The position numbers and the translations under genes are program-made. DNA of 9,789 nt from Gammaproteobacteria bacterium (GTDB taxonomy: Bacteria > Pseudomonadota > Gammaproteobacteria > Methylococcales > UBA2780), in NCBI GenBank assembly GCA_003646305.1, contig QNFJ01000071.1, forward strand, positions 1 to 9,789. Reading direction: 5' to 3'. This document shows positions 1-6,533 of the stretch, one piece after another; positions within the stretch are counted from its first letter, which is position 1, and each line of letters starts with the position of its first letter. The notes beneath the pieces are model-generated. The model was not told the origin of the DNA. It ran no database searches and saw only the letters and a program-made list of their open reading frames with translations.

Positions 1-85
1 CATGGTTGAAAAAGTACGGGCCATGGAATGGCTTGCCAAAAATTTGTCAGGTGGTACAAAAAAACCTCTGTACTCTGCCGGATAA
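1..85 (+). CDS. Possible 3' end of an unrecognised gene (partial at window edge)
   Basis: One forward frame is open from the left edge to a TAA at 83-85. It ends in a protein-like tail that includes AMEWLAKNLSGG and closes with KKPLYSAG. The mix of charged and hydrophobic residues looks like a real C-terminus, but only about 27 residues are visible and I do not recognise the family. It could be the last codons of a gene lying left of the window, or a chance open stretch. The attC-like structure that follows would fit an integron cassette gene, but that is inference only. Confidence 0.35.
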   Translation, partial: MVEKVRAMEWLAKNLSGGTKKPLYSAG

Positions 86-201
86 AATAGCTTATTCAGG
101 ATCGACTAGTTAGCATCTAATTACGAGATTAATCGCTATGGATGGTGACCTTCCTACAGAGGACTTTCACCTCATTAGTTCATGCCCATGCTGGGCGTAC
201 A

Positions 202-270
202 CAAGGCCATCAAAAACCGCCCTGTGGGCTGGACGTCGCTGACGCTCGGCCTTTTATGGCGGCGTTAGGG
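202..270 (+). other. attC-like integron recombination site
   Basis: The right end reads GGCGTTAGGG (261-270), containing GTTAGGG, close to the attC R' consensus GTTRRRY. Just inside it, TTTTATGGC (252-260) pairs with GCCATCAAAA (206-215) apart from one unpaired C. A single extrahelical base in an imperfect stem is typical of attC sites. Against this, the expected left box (RYYYAAC) is poor: the sequence there is GTACACAAGG. The inner arm also pairs weakly. Upstream (86-201) I see only a short palindrome, GCCCATGCTGGGC (184-196), and no gene. If real, this would be the left boundary of a cassette carrying the toxin-antitoxin pair. Confidence 0.42.
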
Positions 271-273
271 CAA

Positions 274-542
274 TTAAAATTGTTCGTAATGTCCGCCAAT
301 AGCAAAGATATAAATATAGTCTTTATCGTACTTATAAATGACGCGGTCTTTCTGACTTATACGGCGAGACCACAAACCAGAAAGATTGTGTTTTAATGAC
401 TCAGGTTTTCCTGTTCCGGTACGTGGGTCGTACGGAGCATTTCTTTCAATAAACGGCAAAGCACTTTGTGTAGTTTTCTGTCTTTTTGCCTAAGTTCTTC
501 ATATGCTGCCCAGGTACTACCTTCAAATACCAGTGATCTCAT
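274..542 (-). pseudogene. txe: Txe/YoeB-family mRNA interferase toxin, broken by a frameshift
   Basis: Txe/YoeB toxins are small RelE-fold ribonucleases that cut mRNA at the ribosome. Here the family is split over two frames. From ATG at 542-540 the first frame gives MRSLVFEGSTWAAYEELRQ and continues to KEMLR at codon 37, then runs into a stop at 393-395 after 49 codons. The adjacent frame carries the rest: DPRTGTGKPESLKHNLSG, then WSRRISQKDRVIYKY, ending in FAIGGHYEQF with a stop at 274-276. Restoring one A (minus strand) between 432 and 431 would give LRNDPRT and one 89-codon gene of normal family length. The arginine pair in WSRRI and the C-terminal His-Tyr, used in catalysis by this family, are both encoded but out of frame with the N-terminus. 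A good Shine-Dalgarno GGAG lies 6 bases before the ATG, inside the antitoxin gene; the genes overlap by 20 bp. This is either a real inactivation or a sequencing error. Confidence 0.88.
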
Positions 543-795
543 CTAATTCTCCGGCAGTAGGTTTATACCCTATGTTTTTTGTATTTGTAGCAGCAGAGGC
601 AGCTATTTGTTTCATTAAGTCATTGTTTTGTAAAACATATAACGTCTCTTGTTCGCGCTCCCAATCGTCTGCACTTAAAACGACAAAATCATCGCCGCTT
701 CTACGCGTAACTTTAAGGGGTTGATGCTGCGTAACCACCTGTTCTACAAAGCTTTTCAAGTTATCTCTAAATTTATTTACACTTATACTGTTCAT
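523..795 (-). CDS. yefM: YefM/Phd-family antitoxin, autoregulatory DNA-binding protein
   Basis: This 90-residue protein begins MNSISVNKFRDNLKSFVEQ, the DNA-binding N-terminal fold typical of YefM/Axe antitoxins. The conserved segment PLKVTRRSGDDFVVLSADDW follows, then an acidic, probably flexible toxin-binding tail ending in ELDEITGI. The family neutralises Txe/YoeB by wrapping over its active site and represses its own promoter, more strongly when complexed with toxin. I chose the ATG at 795-793 because it matches the family start and has AGGTG placed 8 bases upstream; an in-frame GTG at 804 would add three residues and sits on that ribosome site. The toxin gene overlaps its 3' end. Because that toxin is frameshifted, the antitoxin may now be an orphan. 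The antitoxin frame itself is intact. Confidence 0.9.
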   Translation of the reverse strand: MNSISVNKFRDNLKSFVEQVVTQHQPLKVTRRSGDDFVVLSADDWEREQETLYVLQNNDLMKQIAASAATNTKNIGYKPTAGELDEITGI

Positions 796-812
796 CTCAC
801 ACACCTATAAAT

Positions 813-831
813 CGTACTGCAATTCCGTACA
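813..831 (-). promoter_or_regulatory. Candidate YefM operator (two GTAC cores)
   Basis: Reading leftward, TGTACG (831-826) and AGTACG (818-813) lie between the -10 box and the antitoxin start, with centres 13 bases apart. The E. coli YefM operator is built from palindromes with TGTACA cores spaced about one helical turn apart, so these imperfect half-matches are good candidates. The right-hand core touches the -10 box, which would allow steric repression. Confidence 0.35.
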
Positions 832-859
832 CAATAGTAGCGAAGCCCTAGCAAGTCAA
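831..859 (-). promoter_or_regulatory. Promoter of the yefM-txe pair
   Basis: On the minus strand a -35 hexamer TTGACT (859-854) lies 17 bases from a -10-like TATTGT (836-831). The spacing is ideal and the start codon of the antitoxin is about 35 bases beyond. This agrees with the known habit of such modules to carry their own promoter. Confidence 0.55.
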
Positions 860-1381
860 TTAACGGCGACCGCAAAAAGCGCGGTGCGTTATTTTAAGCG
901 TTAAACAGTCGCGAGTTTCACGCGCAACCACACGCTAAAGCAGAATTTATCCCACATGGTACGATATGAGCTGCGCTAGACTCTGCTTTTCGCGGCAAGT
1001 GAGCTATGTCGTTAGACGAAAAGTGGCGCTTGGGTCAGGGCTATTTAGTGTAGAAAGTGGATGGTTAATGGCAAGAGCAAGCGCGCGACACACTCTGGGT
1101 AAAAACCAAAGAAGTCGCTTTGCAGTTCAGCAAAGAGAGGTGGTAATCTCGTTGAGTTTGGTCCCGGTAAGATGCTGAAGGCGTTTGATAAAGTGGTTTT
1201 TAAAGATCAAGCTGGTTGAGGCTTCCCAAGTTTAACGGATACAAATGGAAAGAACAGCTGGAAATCAAAGAATACAAAGCCTTTCCTAATAAGCGAGGTC
1301 GCCCATGCAAGGAAGAGCAAAGTGAATTGACTACCCTCAAGCAGAGGGAACAGGATCAAGCTGGCTGACCCCTTGATCCTG
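860..1381. other. Gene-poor stretch with decayed, protein-like fragments
   Basis: I find no convincing intact gene here. Protein-like pieces occur in different plus-strand frames: MSLDEKWRLGQGYLV ending at a TAG (1006-1053), GGNLVEFGPGKMLKAF (within about 1139-1219), and GYKWKEQLEIKEYKAF then PNKRGRPCKEE (within about 1198-1366). This is what a gene or transposase broken by several frameshifts would look like, but I cannot name the family. An open frame at 966-1178 has arginine-rich, low-complexity composition and no ribosome site, so I do not call it. At 858-906 there is a weak attC-like dyad with GTTAAAC at 900-906. Confidence 0.4.
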
Positions 1382-1382
1382 T
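1350..1382. other. 11-bp inverted repeat just beyond the lipoprotein gene
   Basis: ACAGGATCAAG (1350-1360) pairs perfectly with CTTGATCCTGT (1372-1382) across an 11-base loop. It overlaps the first stop-codon base of the minus-strand lipoprotein gene and could act as its transcript end. There is no T-run after the stem in that direction, so a classical intrinsic terminator is not supported. The arm GATCAAGCTGG also occurs at 1205-1215, so this may instead be a mobile-element or repeat remnant. Confidence 0.4.
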
Positions 1383-2482
1383 CAGTTGGAAATAGAAATA
1401 ATAGGTGCGTTACTAGGAGTAGAAGTCTCTGCCAGATTTAATAAAAGTTGTAAGAATGAGAAAACCCGTTTTGATTCCCGATCACGTTGATCGATATAAA
1501 ACCAGTACCCATGTTCCTGAACAGTAACGAAAGCATCATCTGGCTTTTCTTCAGAATAGCGTATTTTTATGGGTGGAGTACTATGATCGTGACCTGAATA
1601 AAATGTGTCACCAGTTCTTCCATTCTGAATGTGTGTTGAAGGAACTTCGAATTGCCATGCAATATTGAGCATGATGTCCCAAATTGATCCAGTCAAAACA
1701 GTTAGCTCACCCTTATGCTGGGGAACCAAACCATAAACTATCTTGTACTGATTTACTTCTGAATCAAGACTGAGAAGTTCACGAAGCTTAGTGACATTAT
1801 TCTGTTCTGACTCAGACAATGGTCCTCCACGTAGATACATAACCAAAGTGTCTTCTTTGCCTTTAGTTTTTATTTTACGTGTTCCTAATACGCCTGCTTC
1901 ACGAAGATCTCGCCAAACATGGAATAGCTGAAACATCTCTGGATCAGCTTGACGACGATGTGCGGGACGTGCAATTTCACTCCTAATGTCATTAATTGAC
2001 CAAACTATAGATTGCAACACAAGCTTAACCGGCCACCCTGATTGCATCATTTCAAAAACAGCACTCGGTGGAATTGGTGTTAATAAATTGCGAGAAAACT
2101 CTCGTCCACTGACAGGTATATAGGTGATAGTGGGTCTATCTGACCAGAGTGCCCCTGTACCAGCACTTGCTGTGCCAGTCCCTGTTGCTGCAGTATTGGC
2201 ACCAACATTTGCATTAGCATTAAACACTCGAGAGTATTGACTGATTACAGAGCTTACTTTAAGAAAGACAGGTGTCTCGCTGTAACGTAAGCGAACTAGA
2301 TTGATAAGCAGTTGCTCTTGGGTTGATTCGGCAATAGCCTTATTGTAGTTAAACTGGTCTTCAGGAACCATTGTGGGACCAAAAGAAGAGCAGGACGTTA
2401 TCACTAGAATGAGTGGAAATAAAAGAACACTTCGCACATGAGTGTGAAGCACAATCAATTTCCTATTTAGTGATGGGATCAT
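1382..2482 (-). CDS. Conserved predicted outer-membrane lipoprotein of unknown function
   Basis: This is a 366-residue protein with a basic N-terminus, a hydrophobic core (about residues 18-30) and a lipobox ITSC with the lipidated Cys at position 31. Ser follows the Cys, which in Enterobacteria-type sorting favours the outer membrane. After it comes a motif-rich region (about 46-84) including EQLLINLVRLRYSE and a segment around VSSVISQYS. A Gly/Ala/Thr/Asn-rich low-complexity linker (about 87-111) leads into PTITYIPVSGREFSRNLL. The C-terminal part includes HGYWFYIDQRD and a final FLQLLLNLAE helix. I recognise the NLVRLRY pattern from uncharacterised bacterial proteins but know no assigned function. 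The ATG has a good Shine-Dalgarno, AAGGA, 5 bases upstream. It appears monocistronic and is divergent from the TPR-Fic gene. Confidence 0.85.
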   Translation of the reverse strand: MIPSLNRKLIVLHTHVRSVLLFPLILVITSCSSFGPTMVPEDQFNYNKAIAESTQEQLLINLVRLRYSETPVFLKVSSVISQYSRVFNANANVGANTAATGTGTASAGTGALWSDRPTITYIPVSGREFSRNLLTPIPPSAVFEMMQSGWPVKLVLQSIVWSINDIRSEIARPAHRRQADPEMFQLFHVWRDLREAGVLGTRKIKTKGKEDTLVMYLRGGPLSESEQNNVTKLRELLSLDSEVNQYKIVYGLVPQHKGELTVLTGSIWDIMLNIAWQFEVPSTHIQNGRTGDTFYSGHDHSTPPIKIRYSEEKPDDAFVTVQEHGYWFYIDQRDRESKRVFSFLQLLLNLAETSTPSNAPIISISN

Positions 2483-2976
2483 ACTTTTCCTTCTTTTTTA
2501 ATCATTTCTCAAGGAGATAAAACTAGTGCTAAAAATGAAATAGCTTATTCGGCAAGATGTCTAGCCGACACTATATTCTTGGTCAGTATTTTTGCCTTCG
2601 GCACACCTTCCACTCTTAAAGGGACCTTTGAAAGAAAACACCCCTAAATGAGATAATAGCTCTATCATAACAGTCTATTTTAGAACCGACAAAATGAAAC
2701 AATAAAGCTTCTGCTTACTGGCTTACAAGCATAAAAAGAAACAAACCAAGCGAGAGAAATCAGCTAAATTCTGAGAAGTTGCGGCTTGAATAGCTGTTTT
2801 TCAGAGGTTCATTAATGACGGTGGTGAATTTATTTCGAAAGCACGGGATTAAGTAGGCTTACGAAAACAAGGTAGTATTGGATTCCTCAAGGCTGGGCAA
2901 ACTCACAGGCAACGCCTTTATTGAGTAATTCAGTGGCAGCTTTTGGGGTGAGAAATTTGAGCGGTACGAATTTTGG
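2483..2976. other. Long intergenic region between divergent genes
   Basis: About 490 bp lie between the lipoprotein gene and the TPR-Fic gene. It must contain both their promoters, but I see no pair of hexamers good enough to call. A small minus-strand frame open from 3000 to 2887 encodes a protein-like C-terminus including FVPLKFLTPKAATELLNKG and ending in a TGA; it could be the tail of a lost gene. The rest shows no recognisable gene, RNA or repeat. Confidence 0.5.
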
Positions 2977-4413
2977 ATGAGGATCAGCGGCATTATGACA
3001 TCAAAAGAGAAATGGTTTAGAACGATGCAGCAGGGTCAACATGACTTTCAGAAAGGAAATCTTTCTAGCGCTGTTAAGTTTTTTTCTTTGGCGACAGAAA
3101 TTTCACCATCACGTGTTGAGGGCTGGGTGAATCTGGGAGTAAGTCAGGTTGAAGCAGGGTACAACCAAGCTGCTTTAGTCGCGCTACAACAAGCAATAAG
3201 TCTAGCCCCGAACATAATGCCCGCTCACATGGCTTTAGGTGATGCCCAAAGATTTTTGGGAAATTTTGATTCAGCATTTATTGCCTACCAGCAGGCTGTT
3301 GAGCTCCAGCGTACACCGATGTCACTCAACAAGCTTGCGGCGATACAGCGCGCCAGGGGAAATCCAGAAAAAGCCGAGGCGCTGTTTCATGAGGCTTTGC
3401 GTTTAGCGCCAGGCTTCACTCTAGCCAGGGTAAACCTTGCCACCGTGCAAGTTGACCTGCAGAATTTTGATGAGGCAAACAAGCAATTAAATGACTTGGA
3501 AGGGTTGCCACTTTCTTTGCTGGAGAGTGAGGAAGTTAATTCTACGCGCATTAGCTTAGATATTTATAACCGGTTGCAGCCTTCTATTGACAGTGCCTTA
3601 CGGGAGGGTGACCTGGTGCCGATGAAGAAGGCATTACTAGCCATTCCAGAAAACCTGCTACAAGCAGATGAAGAGATTCTTGAAGGAATTCGCGGTTATG
3701 CTAATTCTGCCTTGAGCCTGTCTCCACCCAAAGAAAGTGGAACTTGCACCTTGCCGAATGATTGGCCACTGATTGAGGCATTGTTCATGATTCCCTATGT
3801 GGAATCTGTCGATGCGTTCTTGAAAACGAAAGAGGCGCTTACTAATGGAATAAAACCTGCTGGAGATTTGCTCGAATCGATAAATATGGAGCGCGTAGTA
3901 TCTGCTGCTCGCAGTATTCATTTTGAGGATTTGCTAGACCCTATCAAAGCTGAAATGCATTCACGACACTGGCATGCTCTGGCAACTGTGGGTGTGGAAA
4001 AGATGCTACCTGGCCAGTTTAAGATGGTGAAAAATATGTCACATTCAGACACGCTAAAACGGCGAGCAGAACCACACTTGGTCACGGGTACATTTCGACA
4101 ATTTATTAGTGAAATATATGCAAAATTACCTCCCGGACTGCTCAGAGGGTTGGTGGTGATGATGGCAGTATCTGATATGCATGCTTTCCCAGATGGTAAC
4201 GGTCGAATTGCTCTAGCCTGGATGAATAGAGAGCTTGAGGCGGTGGGCCAGATTCCAGCAATATTTACCCATGAAGGGGGGTTCAAAGGAGGGTTTGCTG
4301 AGGCAATGCGTGAGGCTCGCAGTACTGGTGGAGACCTGTCATCTTTAGTTTCTGTCACCACAGGGGCGCAGCAATACTCACAGGATTTTTGTGATCAATT
4401 AAGACGAAAATAA
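2977..4413 (+). CDS. TPR-Fic fusion protein, putative AMPylase-type enzyme with atypical motif
   Basis: This 478-residue protein has no signal peptide or membrane segment, so it is probably cytoplasmic. Residues about 17-170 form four to five tetratricopeptide repeats (for example GWVNLGVSQVEAGYNQAALV and NPEKAEALFHEALRLAP), a protein-binding module. A middle helical region is unassigned. The C-terminal part (about 325-450) resembles a Fic domain: PGQFK at 345-349 and the signature HAFPDGNGR at 402-410. Fic enzymes move AMP, or other phosphate-linked groups, onto protein hydroxyls. The usual signature is HPFxDGNGRxxR; here Pro is Ala403 and the last Arg is Leu413, while the catalytic His402 and Arg410 remain. 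Activity may therefore be altered. A match to the inhibitory motif SxxxEG occurs at 206-211 (SALREG), but it is farther from the active site than in human FICD. The start is uncertain: ATG 2977 or ATG 2995, the latter with AGGA 11 bases upstream. It stands alone, with no antitoxin-like partner. Confidence 0.82.
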   Translation: MRISGIMTSKEKWFRTMQQGQHDFQKGNLSSAVKFFSLATEISPSRVEGWVNLGVSQVEAGYNQAALVALQQAISLAPNIMPAHMALGDAQRFLGNFDSAFIAYQQAVELQRTPMSLNKLAAIQRARGNPEKAEALFHEALRLAPGFTLARVNLATVQVDLQNFDEANKQLNDLEGLPLSLLESEEVNSTRISLDIYNRLQPSIDSALREGDLVPMKKALLAIPENLLQADEEILEGIRGYANSALSLSPPKESGTCTLPNDWPLIEALFMIPYVESVDAFLKTKEALTNGIKPAGDLLESINMERVVSAARSIHFEDLLDPIKAEMHSRHWHALATVGVEKMLPGQFKMVKNMSHSDTLKRRAEPHLVTGTFRQFISEIYAKLPPGLLRGLVVMMAVSDMHAFPDGNGRIALAWMNRELEAVGQIPAIFTHEGGFKGGFAEAMREARSTGGDLSSLVSVTTGAQQYSQDFCDQLRRK

Positions 4414-4480
4414 GTTTAGATTCCTTTATAGTTTAGAGCCTTGATCGACTACAGACAGCAACGTCAGGGTGGATGATGTT

Positions 4481-4946
4481 CTATGGAGTTTGCCTAATTT
4501 GGTTATAGAGCTTATTTGCTGAAATTAAGTCCTCTATTGTGTCGATTTCATACCAGCGATTTTCGTTAAAAAAGACTGCTTCTAATACAAGGCTGTTATC
4601 AGCCACCGTGAATTCAAGTACCAAGTGCAACCGGTGGGTTAATCCCAAAAAACAACTGATTAAGCCTATTTAAGATCCGATACCAACTTTTCAAAGATAA
4701 GCTGCAAATGTTAACGGTTTTATAATGACCCTGTACCCCTTTATTTGCGGGCAAGTGAAACATGCTGACAGTTTTATCGTCATTTAGAGATATTGTTGCT
4801 CCATTCATCCACGGTAAAATAGCTGATACGGCAATCCTGTTCGATTGCGTCAAATCGCTTAACATGTTGGCATCAAAAACCAAGTCACTTTCTAGGAGTA
4901 TAAATGGCTCTTTAATTGCGTGTTTATTCTGAACATTACCAGATAC
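4481..4946 (-). pseudogene. C-terminal remnant of a sugar-phosphate-type nucleotidyltransferase
   Basis: Reading leftward, the open frame includes KEPFILLESDLVFDANML, then VSAILPWMNGATISL, GHYKTVNICSLSLKSWYRIL and LNRLNQL. The ESDLVFD segment resembles the metal-binding region of NTP-transferase-fold enzymes such as LicC-like cytidylyltransferases. The frame then shifts by one base near a six-base A/T run (4647-4652). The next frame resumes with VLEFTVADNSLVLEAVF and NENRWYEIDTIEDL, to a TAG at 4481-4483. WYEIDTIEDL is a familiar C-terminal motif of these enzymes. The N-terminal half, with the nucleotide-binding GxG loop, is missing: the frame meets a TAG at 4949-4947, right beside GGCGTTAGGG at 4951-4960. 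This is a truncated, frameshifted relic, convergent with the TPR-Fic gene. The substrate cannot be told. Confidence 0.8.
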
Positions 4947-5075
4947 CTACGGCGTTAGGGGAAGTCCGTCACTGTTTAAGTTTGACATTACATTAATGAT
5001 GTGATCAGAAACTCCATTCTAAATGTGTTCCGGTTAACAATTATGTGAAATATTGAATAGCCAGTAGCCGTAGCA

Positions 5076-5084
5076 TGATAGAAT
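5076..5084 (+). promoter_or_regulatory. Candidate extended -10 promoter for the diguanylate cyclase gene
   Basis: TGATAGAAT fits the extended -10 pattern TGnTATAAT with one mismatch. It lies 22 bases before the ATG at 5107, which would give a very short leader. A TTGAAT at 5053-5058 is too far for ideal -35 spacing, as expected when an extended -10 carries the promoter. Confidence 0.35.
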
Positions 5085-5106
5085 CGCGCCCATAAATATT
5101 AGAAGA

Positions 5107-6249
5107 ATGAGCATTAGCATGGATGATTTGCAAACAGAGTTGAGGGTTCTACAGAGCCACGTTGACTCACTTATGGGTTGTATTAAGCAAAATGAGACTA
5201 AGCTTCATCGTTTTCAGTTGCTTGAGACCAATCTGCTCACGCTTAATTCACTCTATGAGCTCATCGAGCACGTTCTCGATGATACCCGAACCGTCTTTGA
5301 TCTTGATTTTGTCAGCTTCTGCTTAGTTGATGAAAAAGGGGAAATTGAAAAATTCTTGGAAGAAGAGGGGCTTCGCGTTGACAAGACTCCGGGACTGATT
5401 TTGATCAATAAAAGTCAGCACCTTGAAAAGCTGTTCGGTAAAGTTGGGCGACACTATTTGGGTGATTACGACAAGAAAAAGTGCGACCTGTTTTTCCCGA
5501 CAATAGGGAAAAATGAGCCCCCCGCGAGTGTTGCCATTATGCCGTTAATGCGTAGAGGTAAGTATCTTGGTGCTTTAAGCTTGGGGAGTTCAGATGGACG
5601 GCGATTTTCCATGCAAATGGCAACTGACTTTCTAGGGAGGCTGTCTGATATTTTGAGTGTTTGTTTGGAAAATACGCTTAATTTTGAAATGCTAAAGCGA
5701 ACCAGCTTTATCGATCCACTTACCGGTATCAATAACAGGCGTTTCTTCGATCAACGGATAGGAGAAGAGATTGATCGGGCGCAGCGGAGTGATGACCCAC
5801 TTTCATGCCTGTTTCTGGATATTGATTTTTTCAAGAAAATTAACGATGAATATGGTCACCAGGCAGGTGATTGCGTATTGGTCGATTCGGCAGCCCAAAT
5901 TAAAAAACAGCTCCGAAATAACGATATCCTTGCCCGGTATGGAGGAGAGGAGTTTATTGTTTTGCTTTCAAATGCGCCCAACAGCAAGGCGGTTGAGGTC
6001 GCCGAACGCATCAGGAAAGCGATAGAAATACAGGTTTTTGATTGCGTTCCACAGCAACAGGTTAAAGTGACAATTTCGATAGGCGTATCGACATATTGCC
6101 CCGCTACACAGAACAATCCACCATCAATAACTCCCGCTCAACTAATCGAGCTCGCCGACCAAGGGCTTTATGCGGCAAAAGATGCCGGGAGAAATTGTGT
6201 TGTAAACCAGGGGGAGCTTTTAACCAATAAGACGCTAAAAAAAGCCTGA
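5107..6249 (+). CDS. Diguanylate cyclase with N-terminal DUF484/GAF-like sensor domain
   Basis: This 380-residue protein makes cyclic di-GMP from two GTP. Residues about 5-45 look like a coiled coil. Residues about 45-195 form a DUF484/GAF-like sensory domain with conserved patches PPASVAIMPLMRRGKYLGAL and ATDFLGRLSDILSVCLEN. The GGDEF domain (about 197-368) is intact: DPLTGINNRR at 203-212, metal-binding Asp238 in FLDIDFFKKIND, YGHQAGD at 249-255 and the active-site GGEEF at 279-283. The product-inhibition site RxxD is present as RNND (270-273), five residues before GGEEF. There is no EAL domain, signal peptide or membrane helix, so it should be cytoplasmic and respond to a soluble ligand or partner. 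The ribosome site is weak: AGAAG sits close to ATG 5107; ATG 5119 is an alternative. Likely monocistronic. Confidence 0.93.
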   Translation: MSISMDDLQTELRVLQSHVDSLMGCIKQNETKLHRFQLLETNLLTLNSLYELIEHVLDDTRTVFDLDFVSFCLVDEKGEIEKFLEEEGLRVDKTPGLILINKSQHLEKLFGKVGRHYLGDYDKKKCDLFFPTIGKNEPPASVAIMPLMRRGKYLGALSLGSSDGRRFSMQMATDFLGRLSDILSVCLENTLNFEMLKRTSFIDPLTGINNRRFFDQRIGEEIDRAQRSDDPLSCLFLDIDFFKKINDEYGHQAGDCVLVDSAAQIKKQLRNNDILARYGGEEFIVLLSNAPNSKAVEVAERIRKAIEIQVFDCVPQQQVKVTISIGVSTYCPATQNNPPSITPAQLIELADQGLYAAKDAGRNCVVNQGELLTNKTLKKA

Positions 6250-6306
6250 CCCGCTCTTATCGTCTGGCAAACAGAAACTAGATTTAATGGTGCGAAACCT
6301 TAAAGG

Positions 6307-6336
6307 GGCCGATGAAATGGCGTGATTGCATCGGCC
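6307..6336. other. Inverted repeat downstream of the diguanylate cyclase gene
   Basis: GGCCGATG (6307-6314) is perfectly complementary to CATCGGCC (6329-6336) across a 14-base loop. It is the only clear structure in the 284 bp between the two genes. It could help end the upstream transcript, but no T-run follows directly in either direction, so it is not called a terminator. Confidence 0.4.
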
Positions 6337-6533
6337 GTATGAAAAAACTCATAATTTTTGACTCTGCTATTTATTTGCCCATTTGATCTTGATGGGGTAA
6401 ACAGTACTTGTAGTTCTTAATGCCAGTGGGAATCCAATACTTGGAGCCCGTCAGCTGGTATTTTGCTTATCTGTCTCCAGTTGTAGTTTGATAGGTATGT
6501 TGATCATGCAGCGATCTCAATAAAGAATAAACC

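Noticed and set aside
142..396. Forward open frame of 84 codons over the attC-like site
   Set aside because: It runs across the attC-like palindrome and then antisense through the toxin gene; composition and lack of a ribosome site suggest chance.
393..459. Programmed frameshift in the toxin gene
   Set aside because: No slippery heptamer or stimulatory structure is seen at the switch; Txe/YoeB toxins are made from one frame. A one-base deletion explains it simply.
966..1178. Forward open frame of 70 codons
   Set aside because: No Shine-Dalgarno, biased arginine/serine composition, and better protein-like segments lie in the other frames of the same stretch.
3918..4361. Minus-strand open frame of 147 codons
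   Set aside because: It is fully antisense to the Fic domain, whose frame carries recognisable motifs.
4890..4960. A second full attC site ending at the GGCGTTAGGG at 4951
   Set aside because: No matching left box or stem is present to its left; that sequence is coding remnant of the nucleotidyltransferase. Only the decamer is shared.
4982..5010. Promoter based on the consensus-like TTGACA at 4982
   Set aside because: No acceptable -10 hexamer occurs at 16-18 bases; the extended -10 at 5076 is nearer the gene and better.
6307..6345. Intrinsic terminator after the diguanylate cyclase gene
   Set aside because: The stem is good, but the bases directly after it are not T-rich on either strand.
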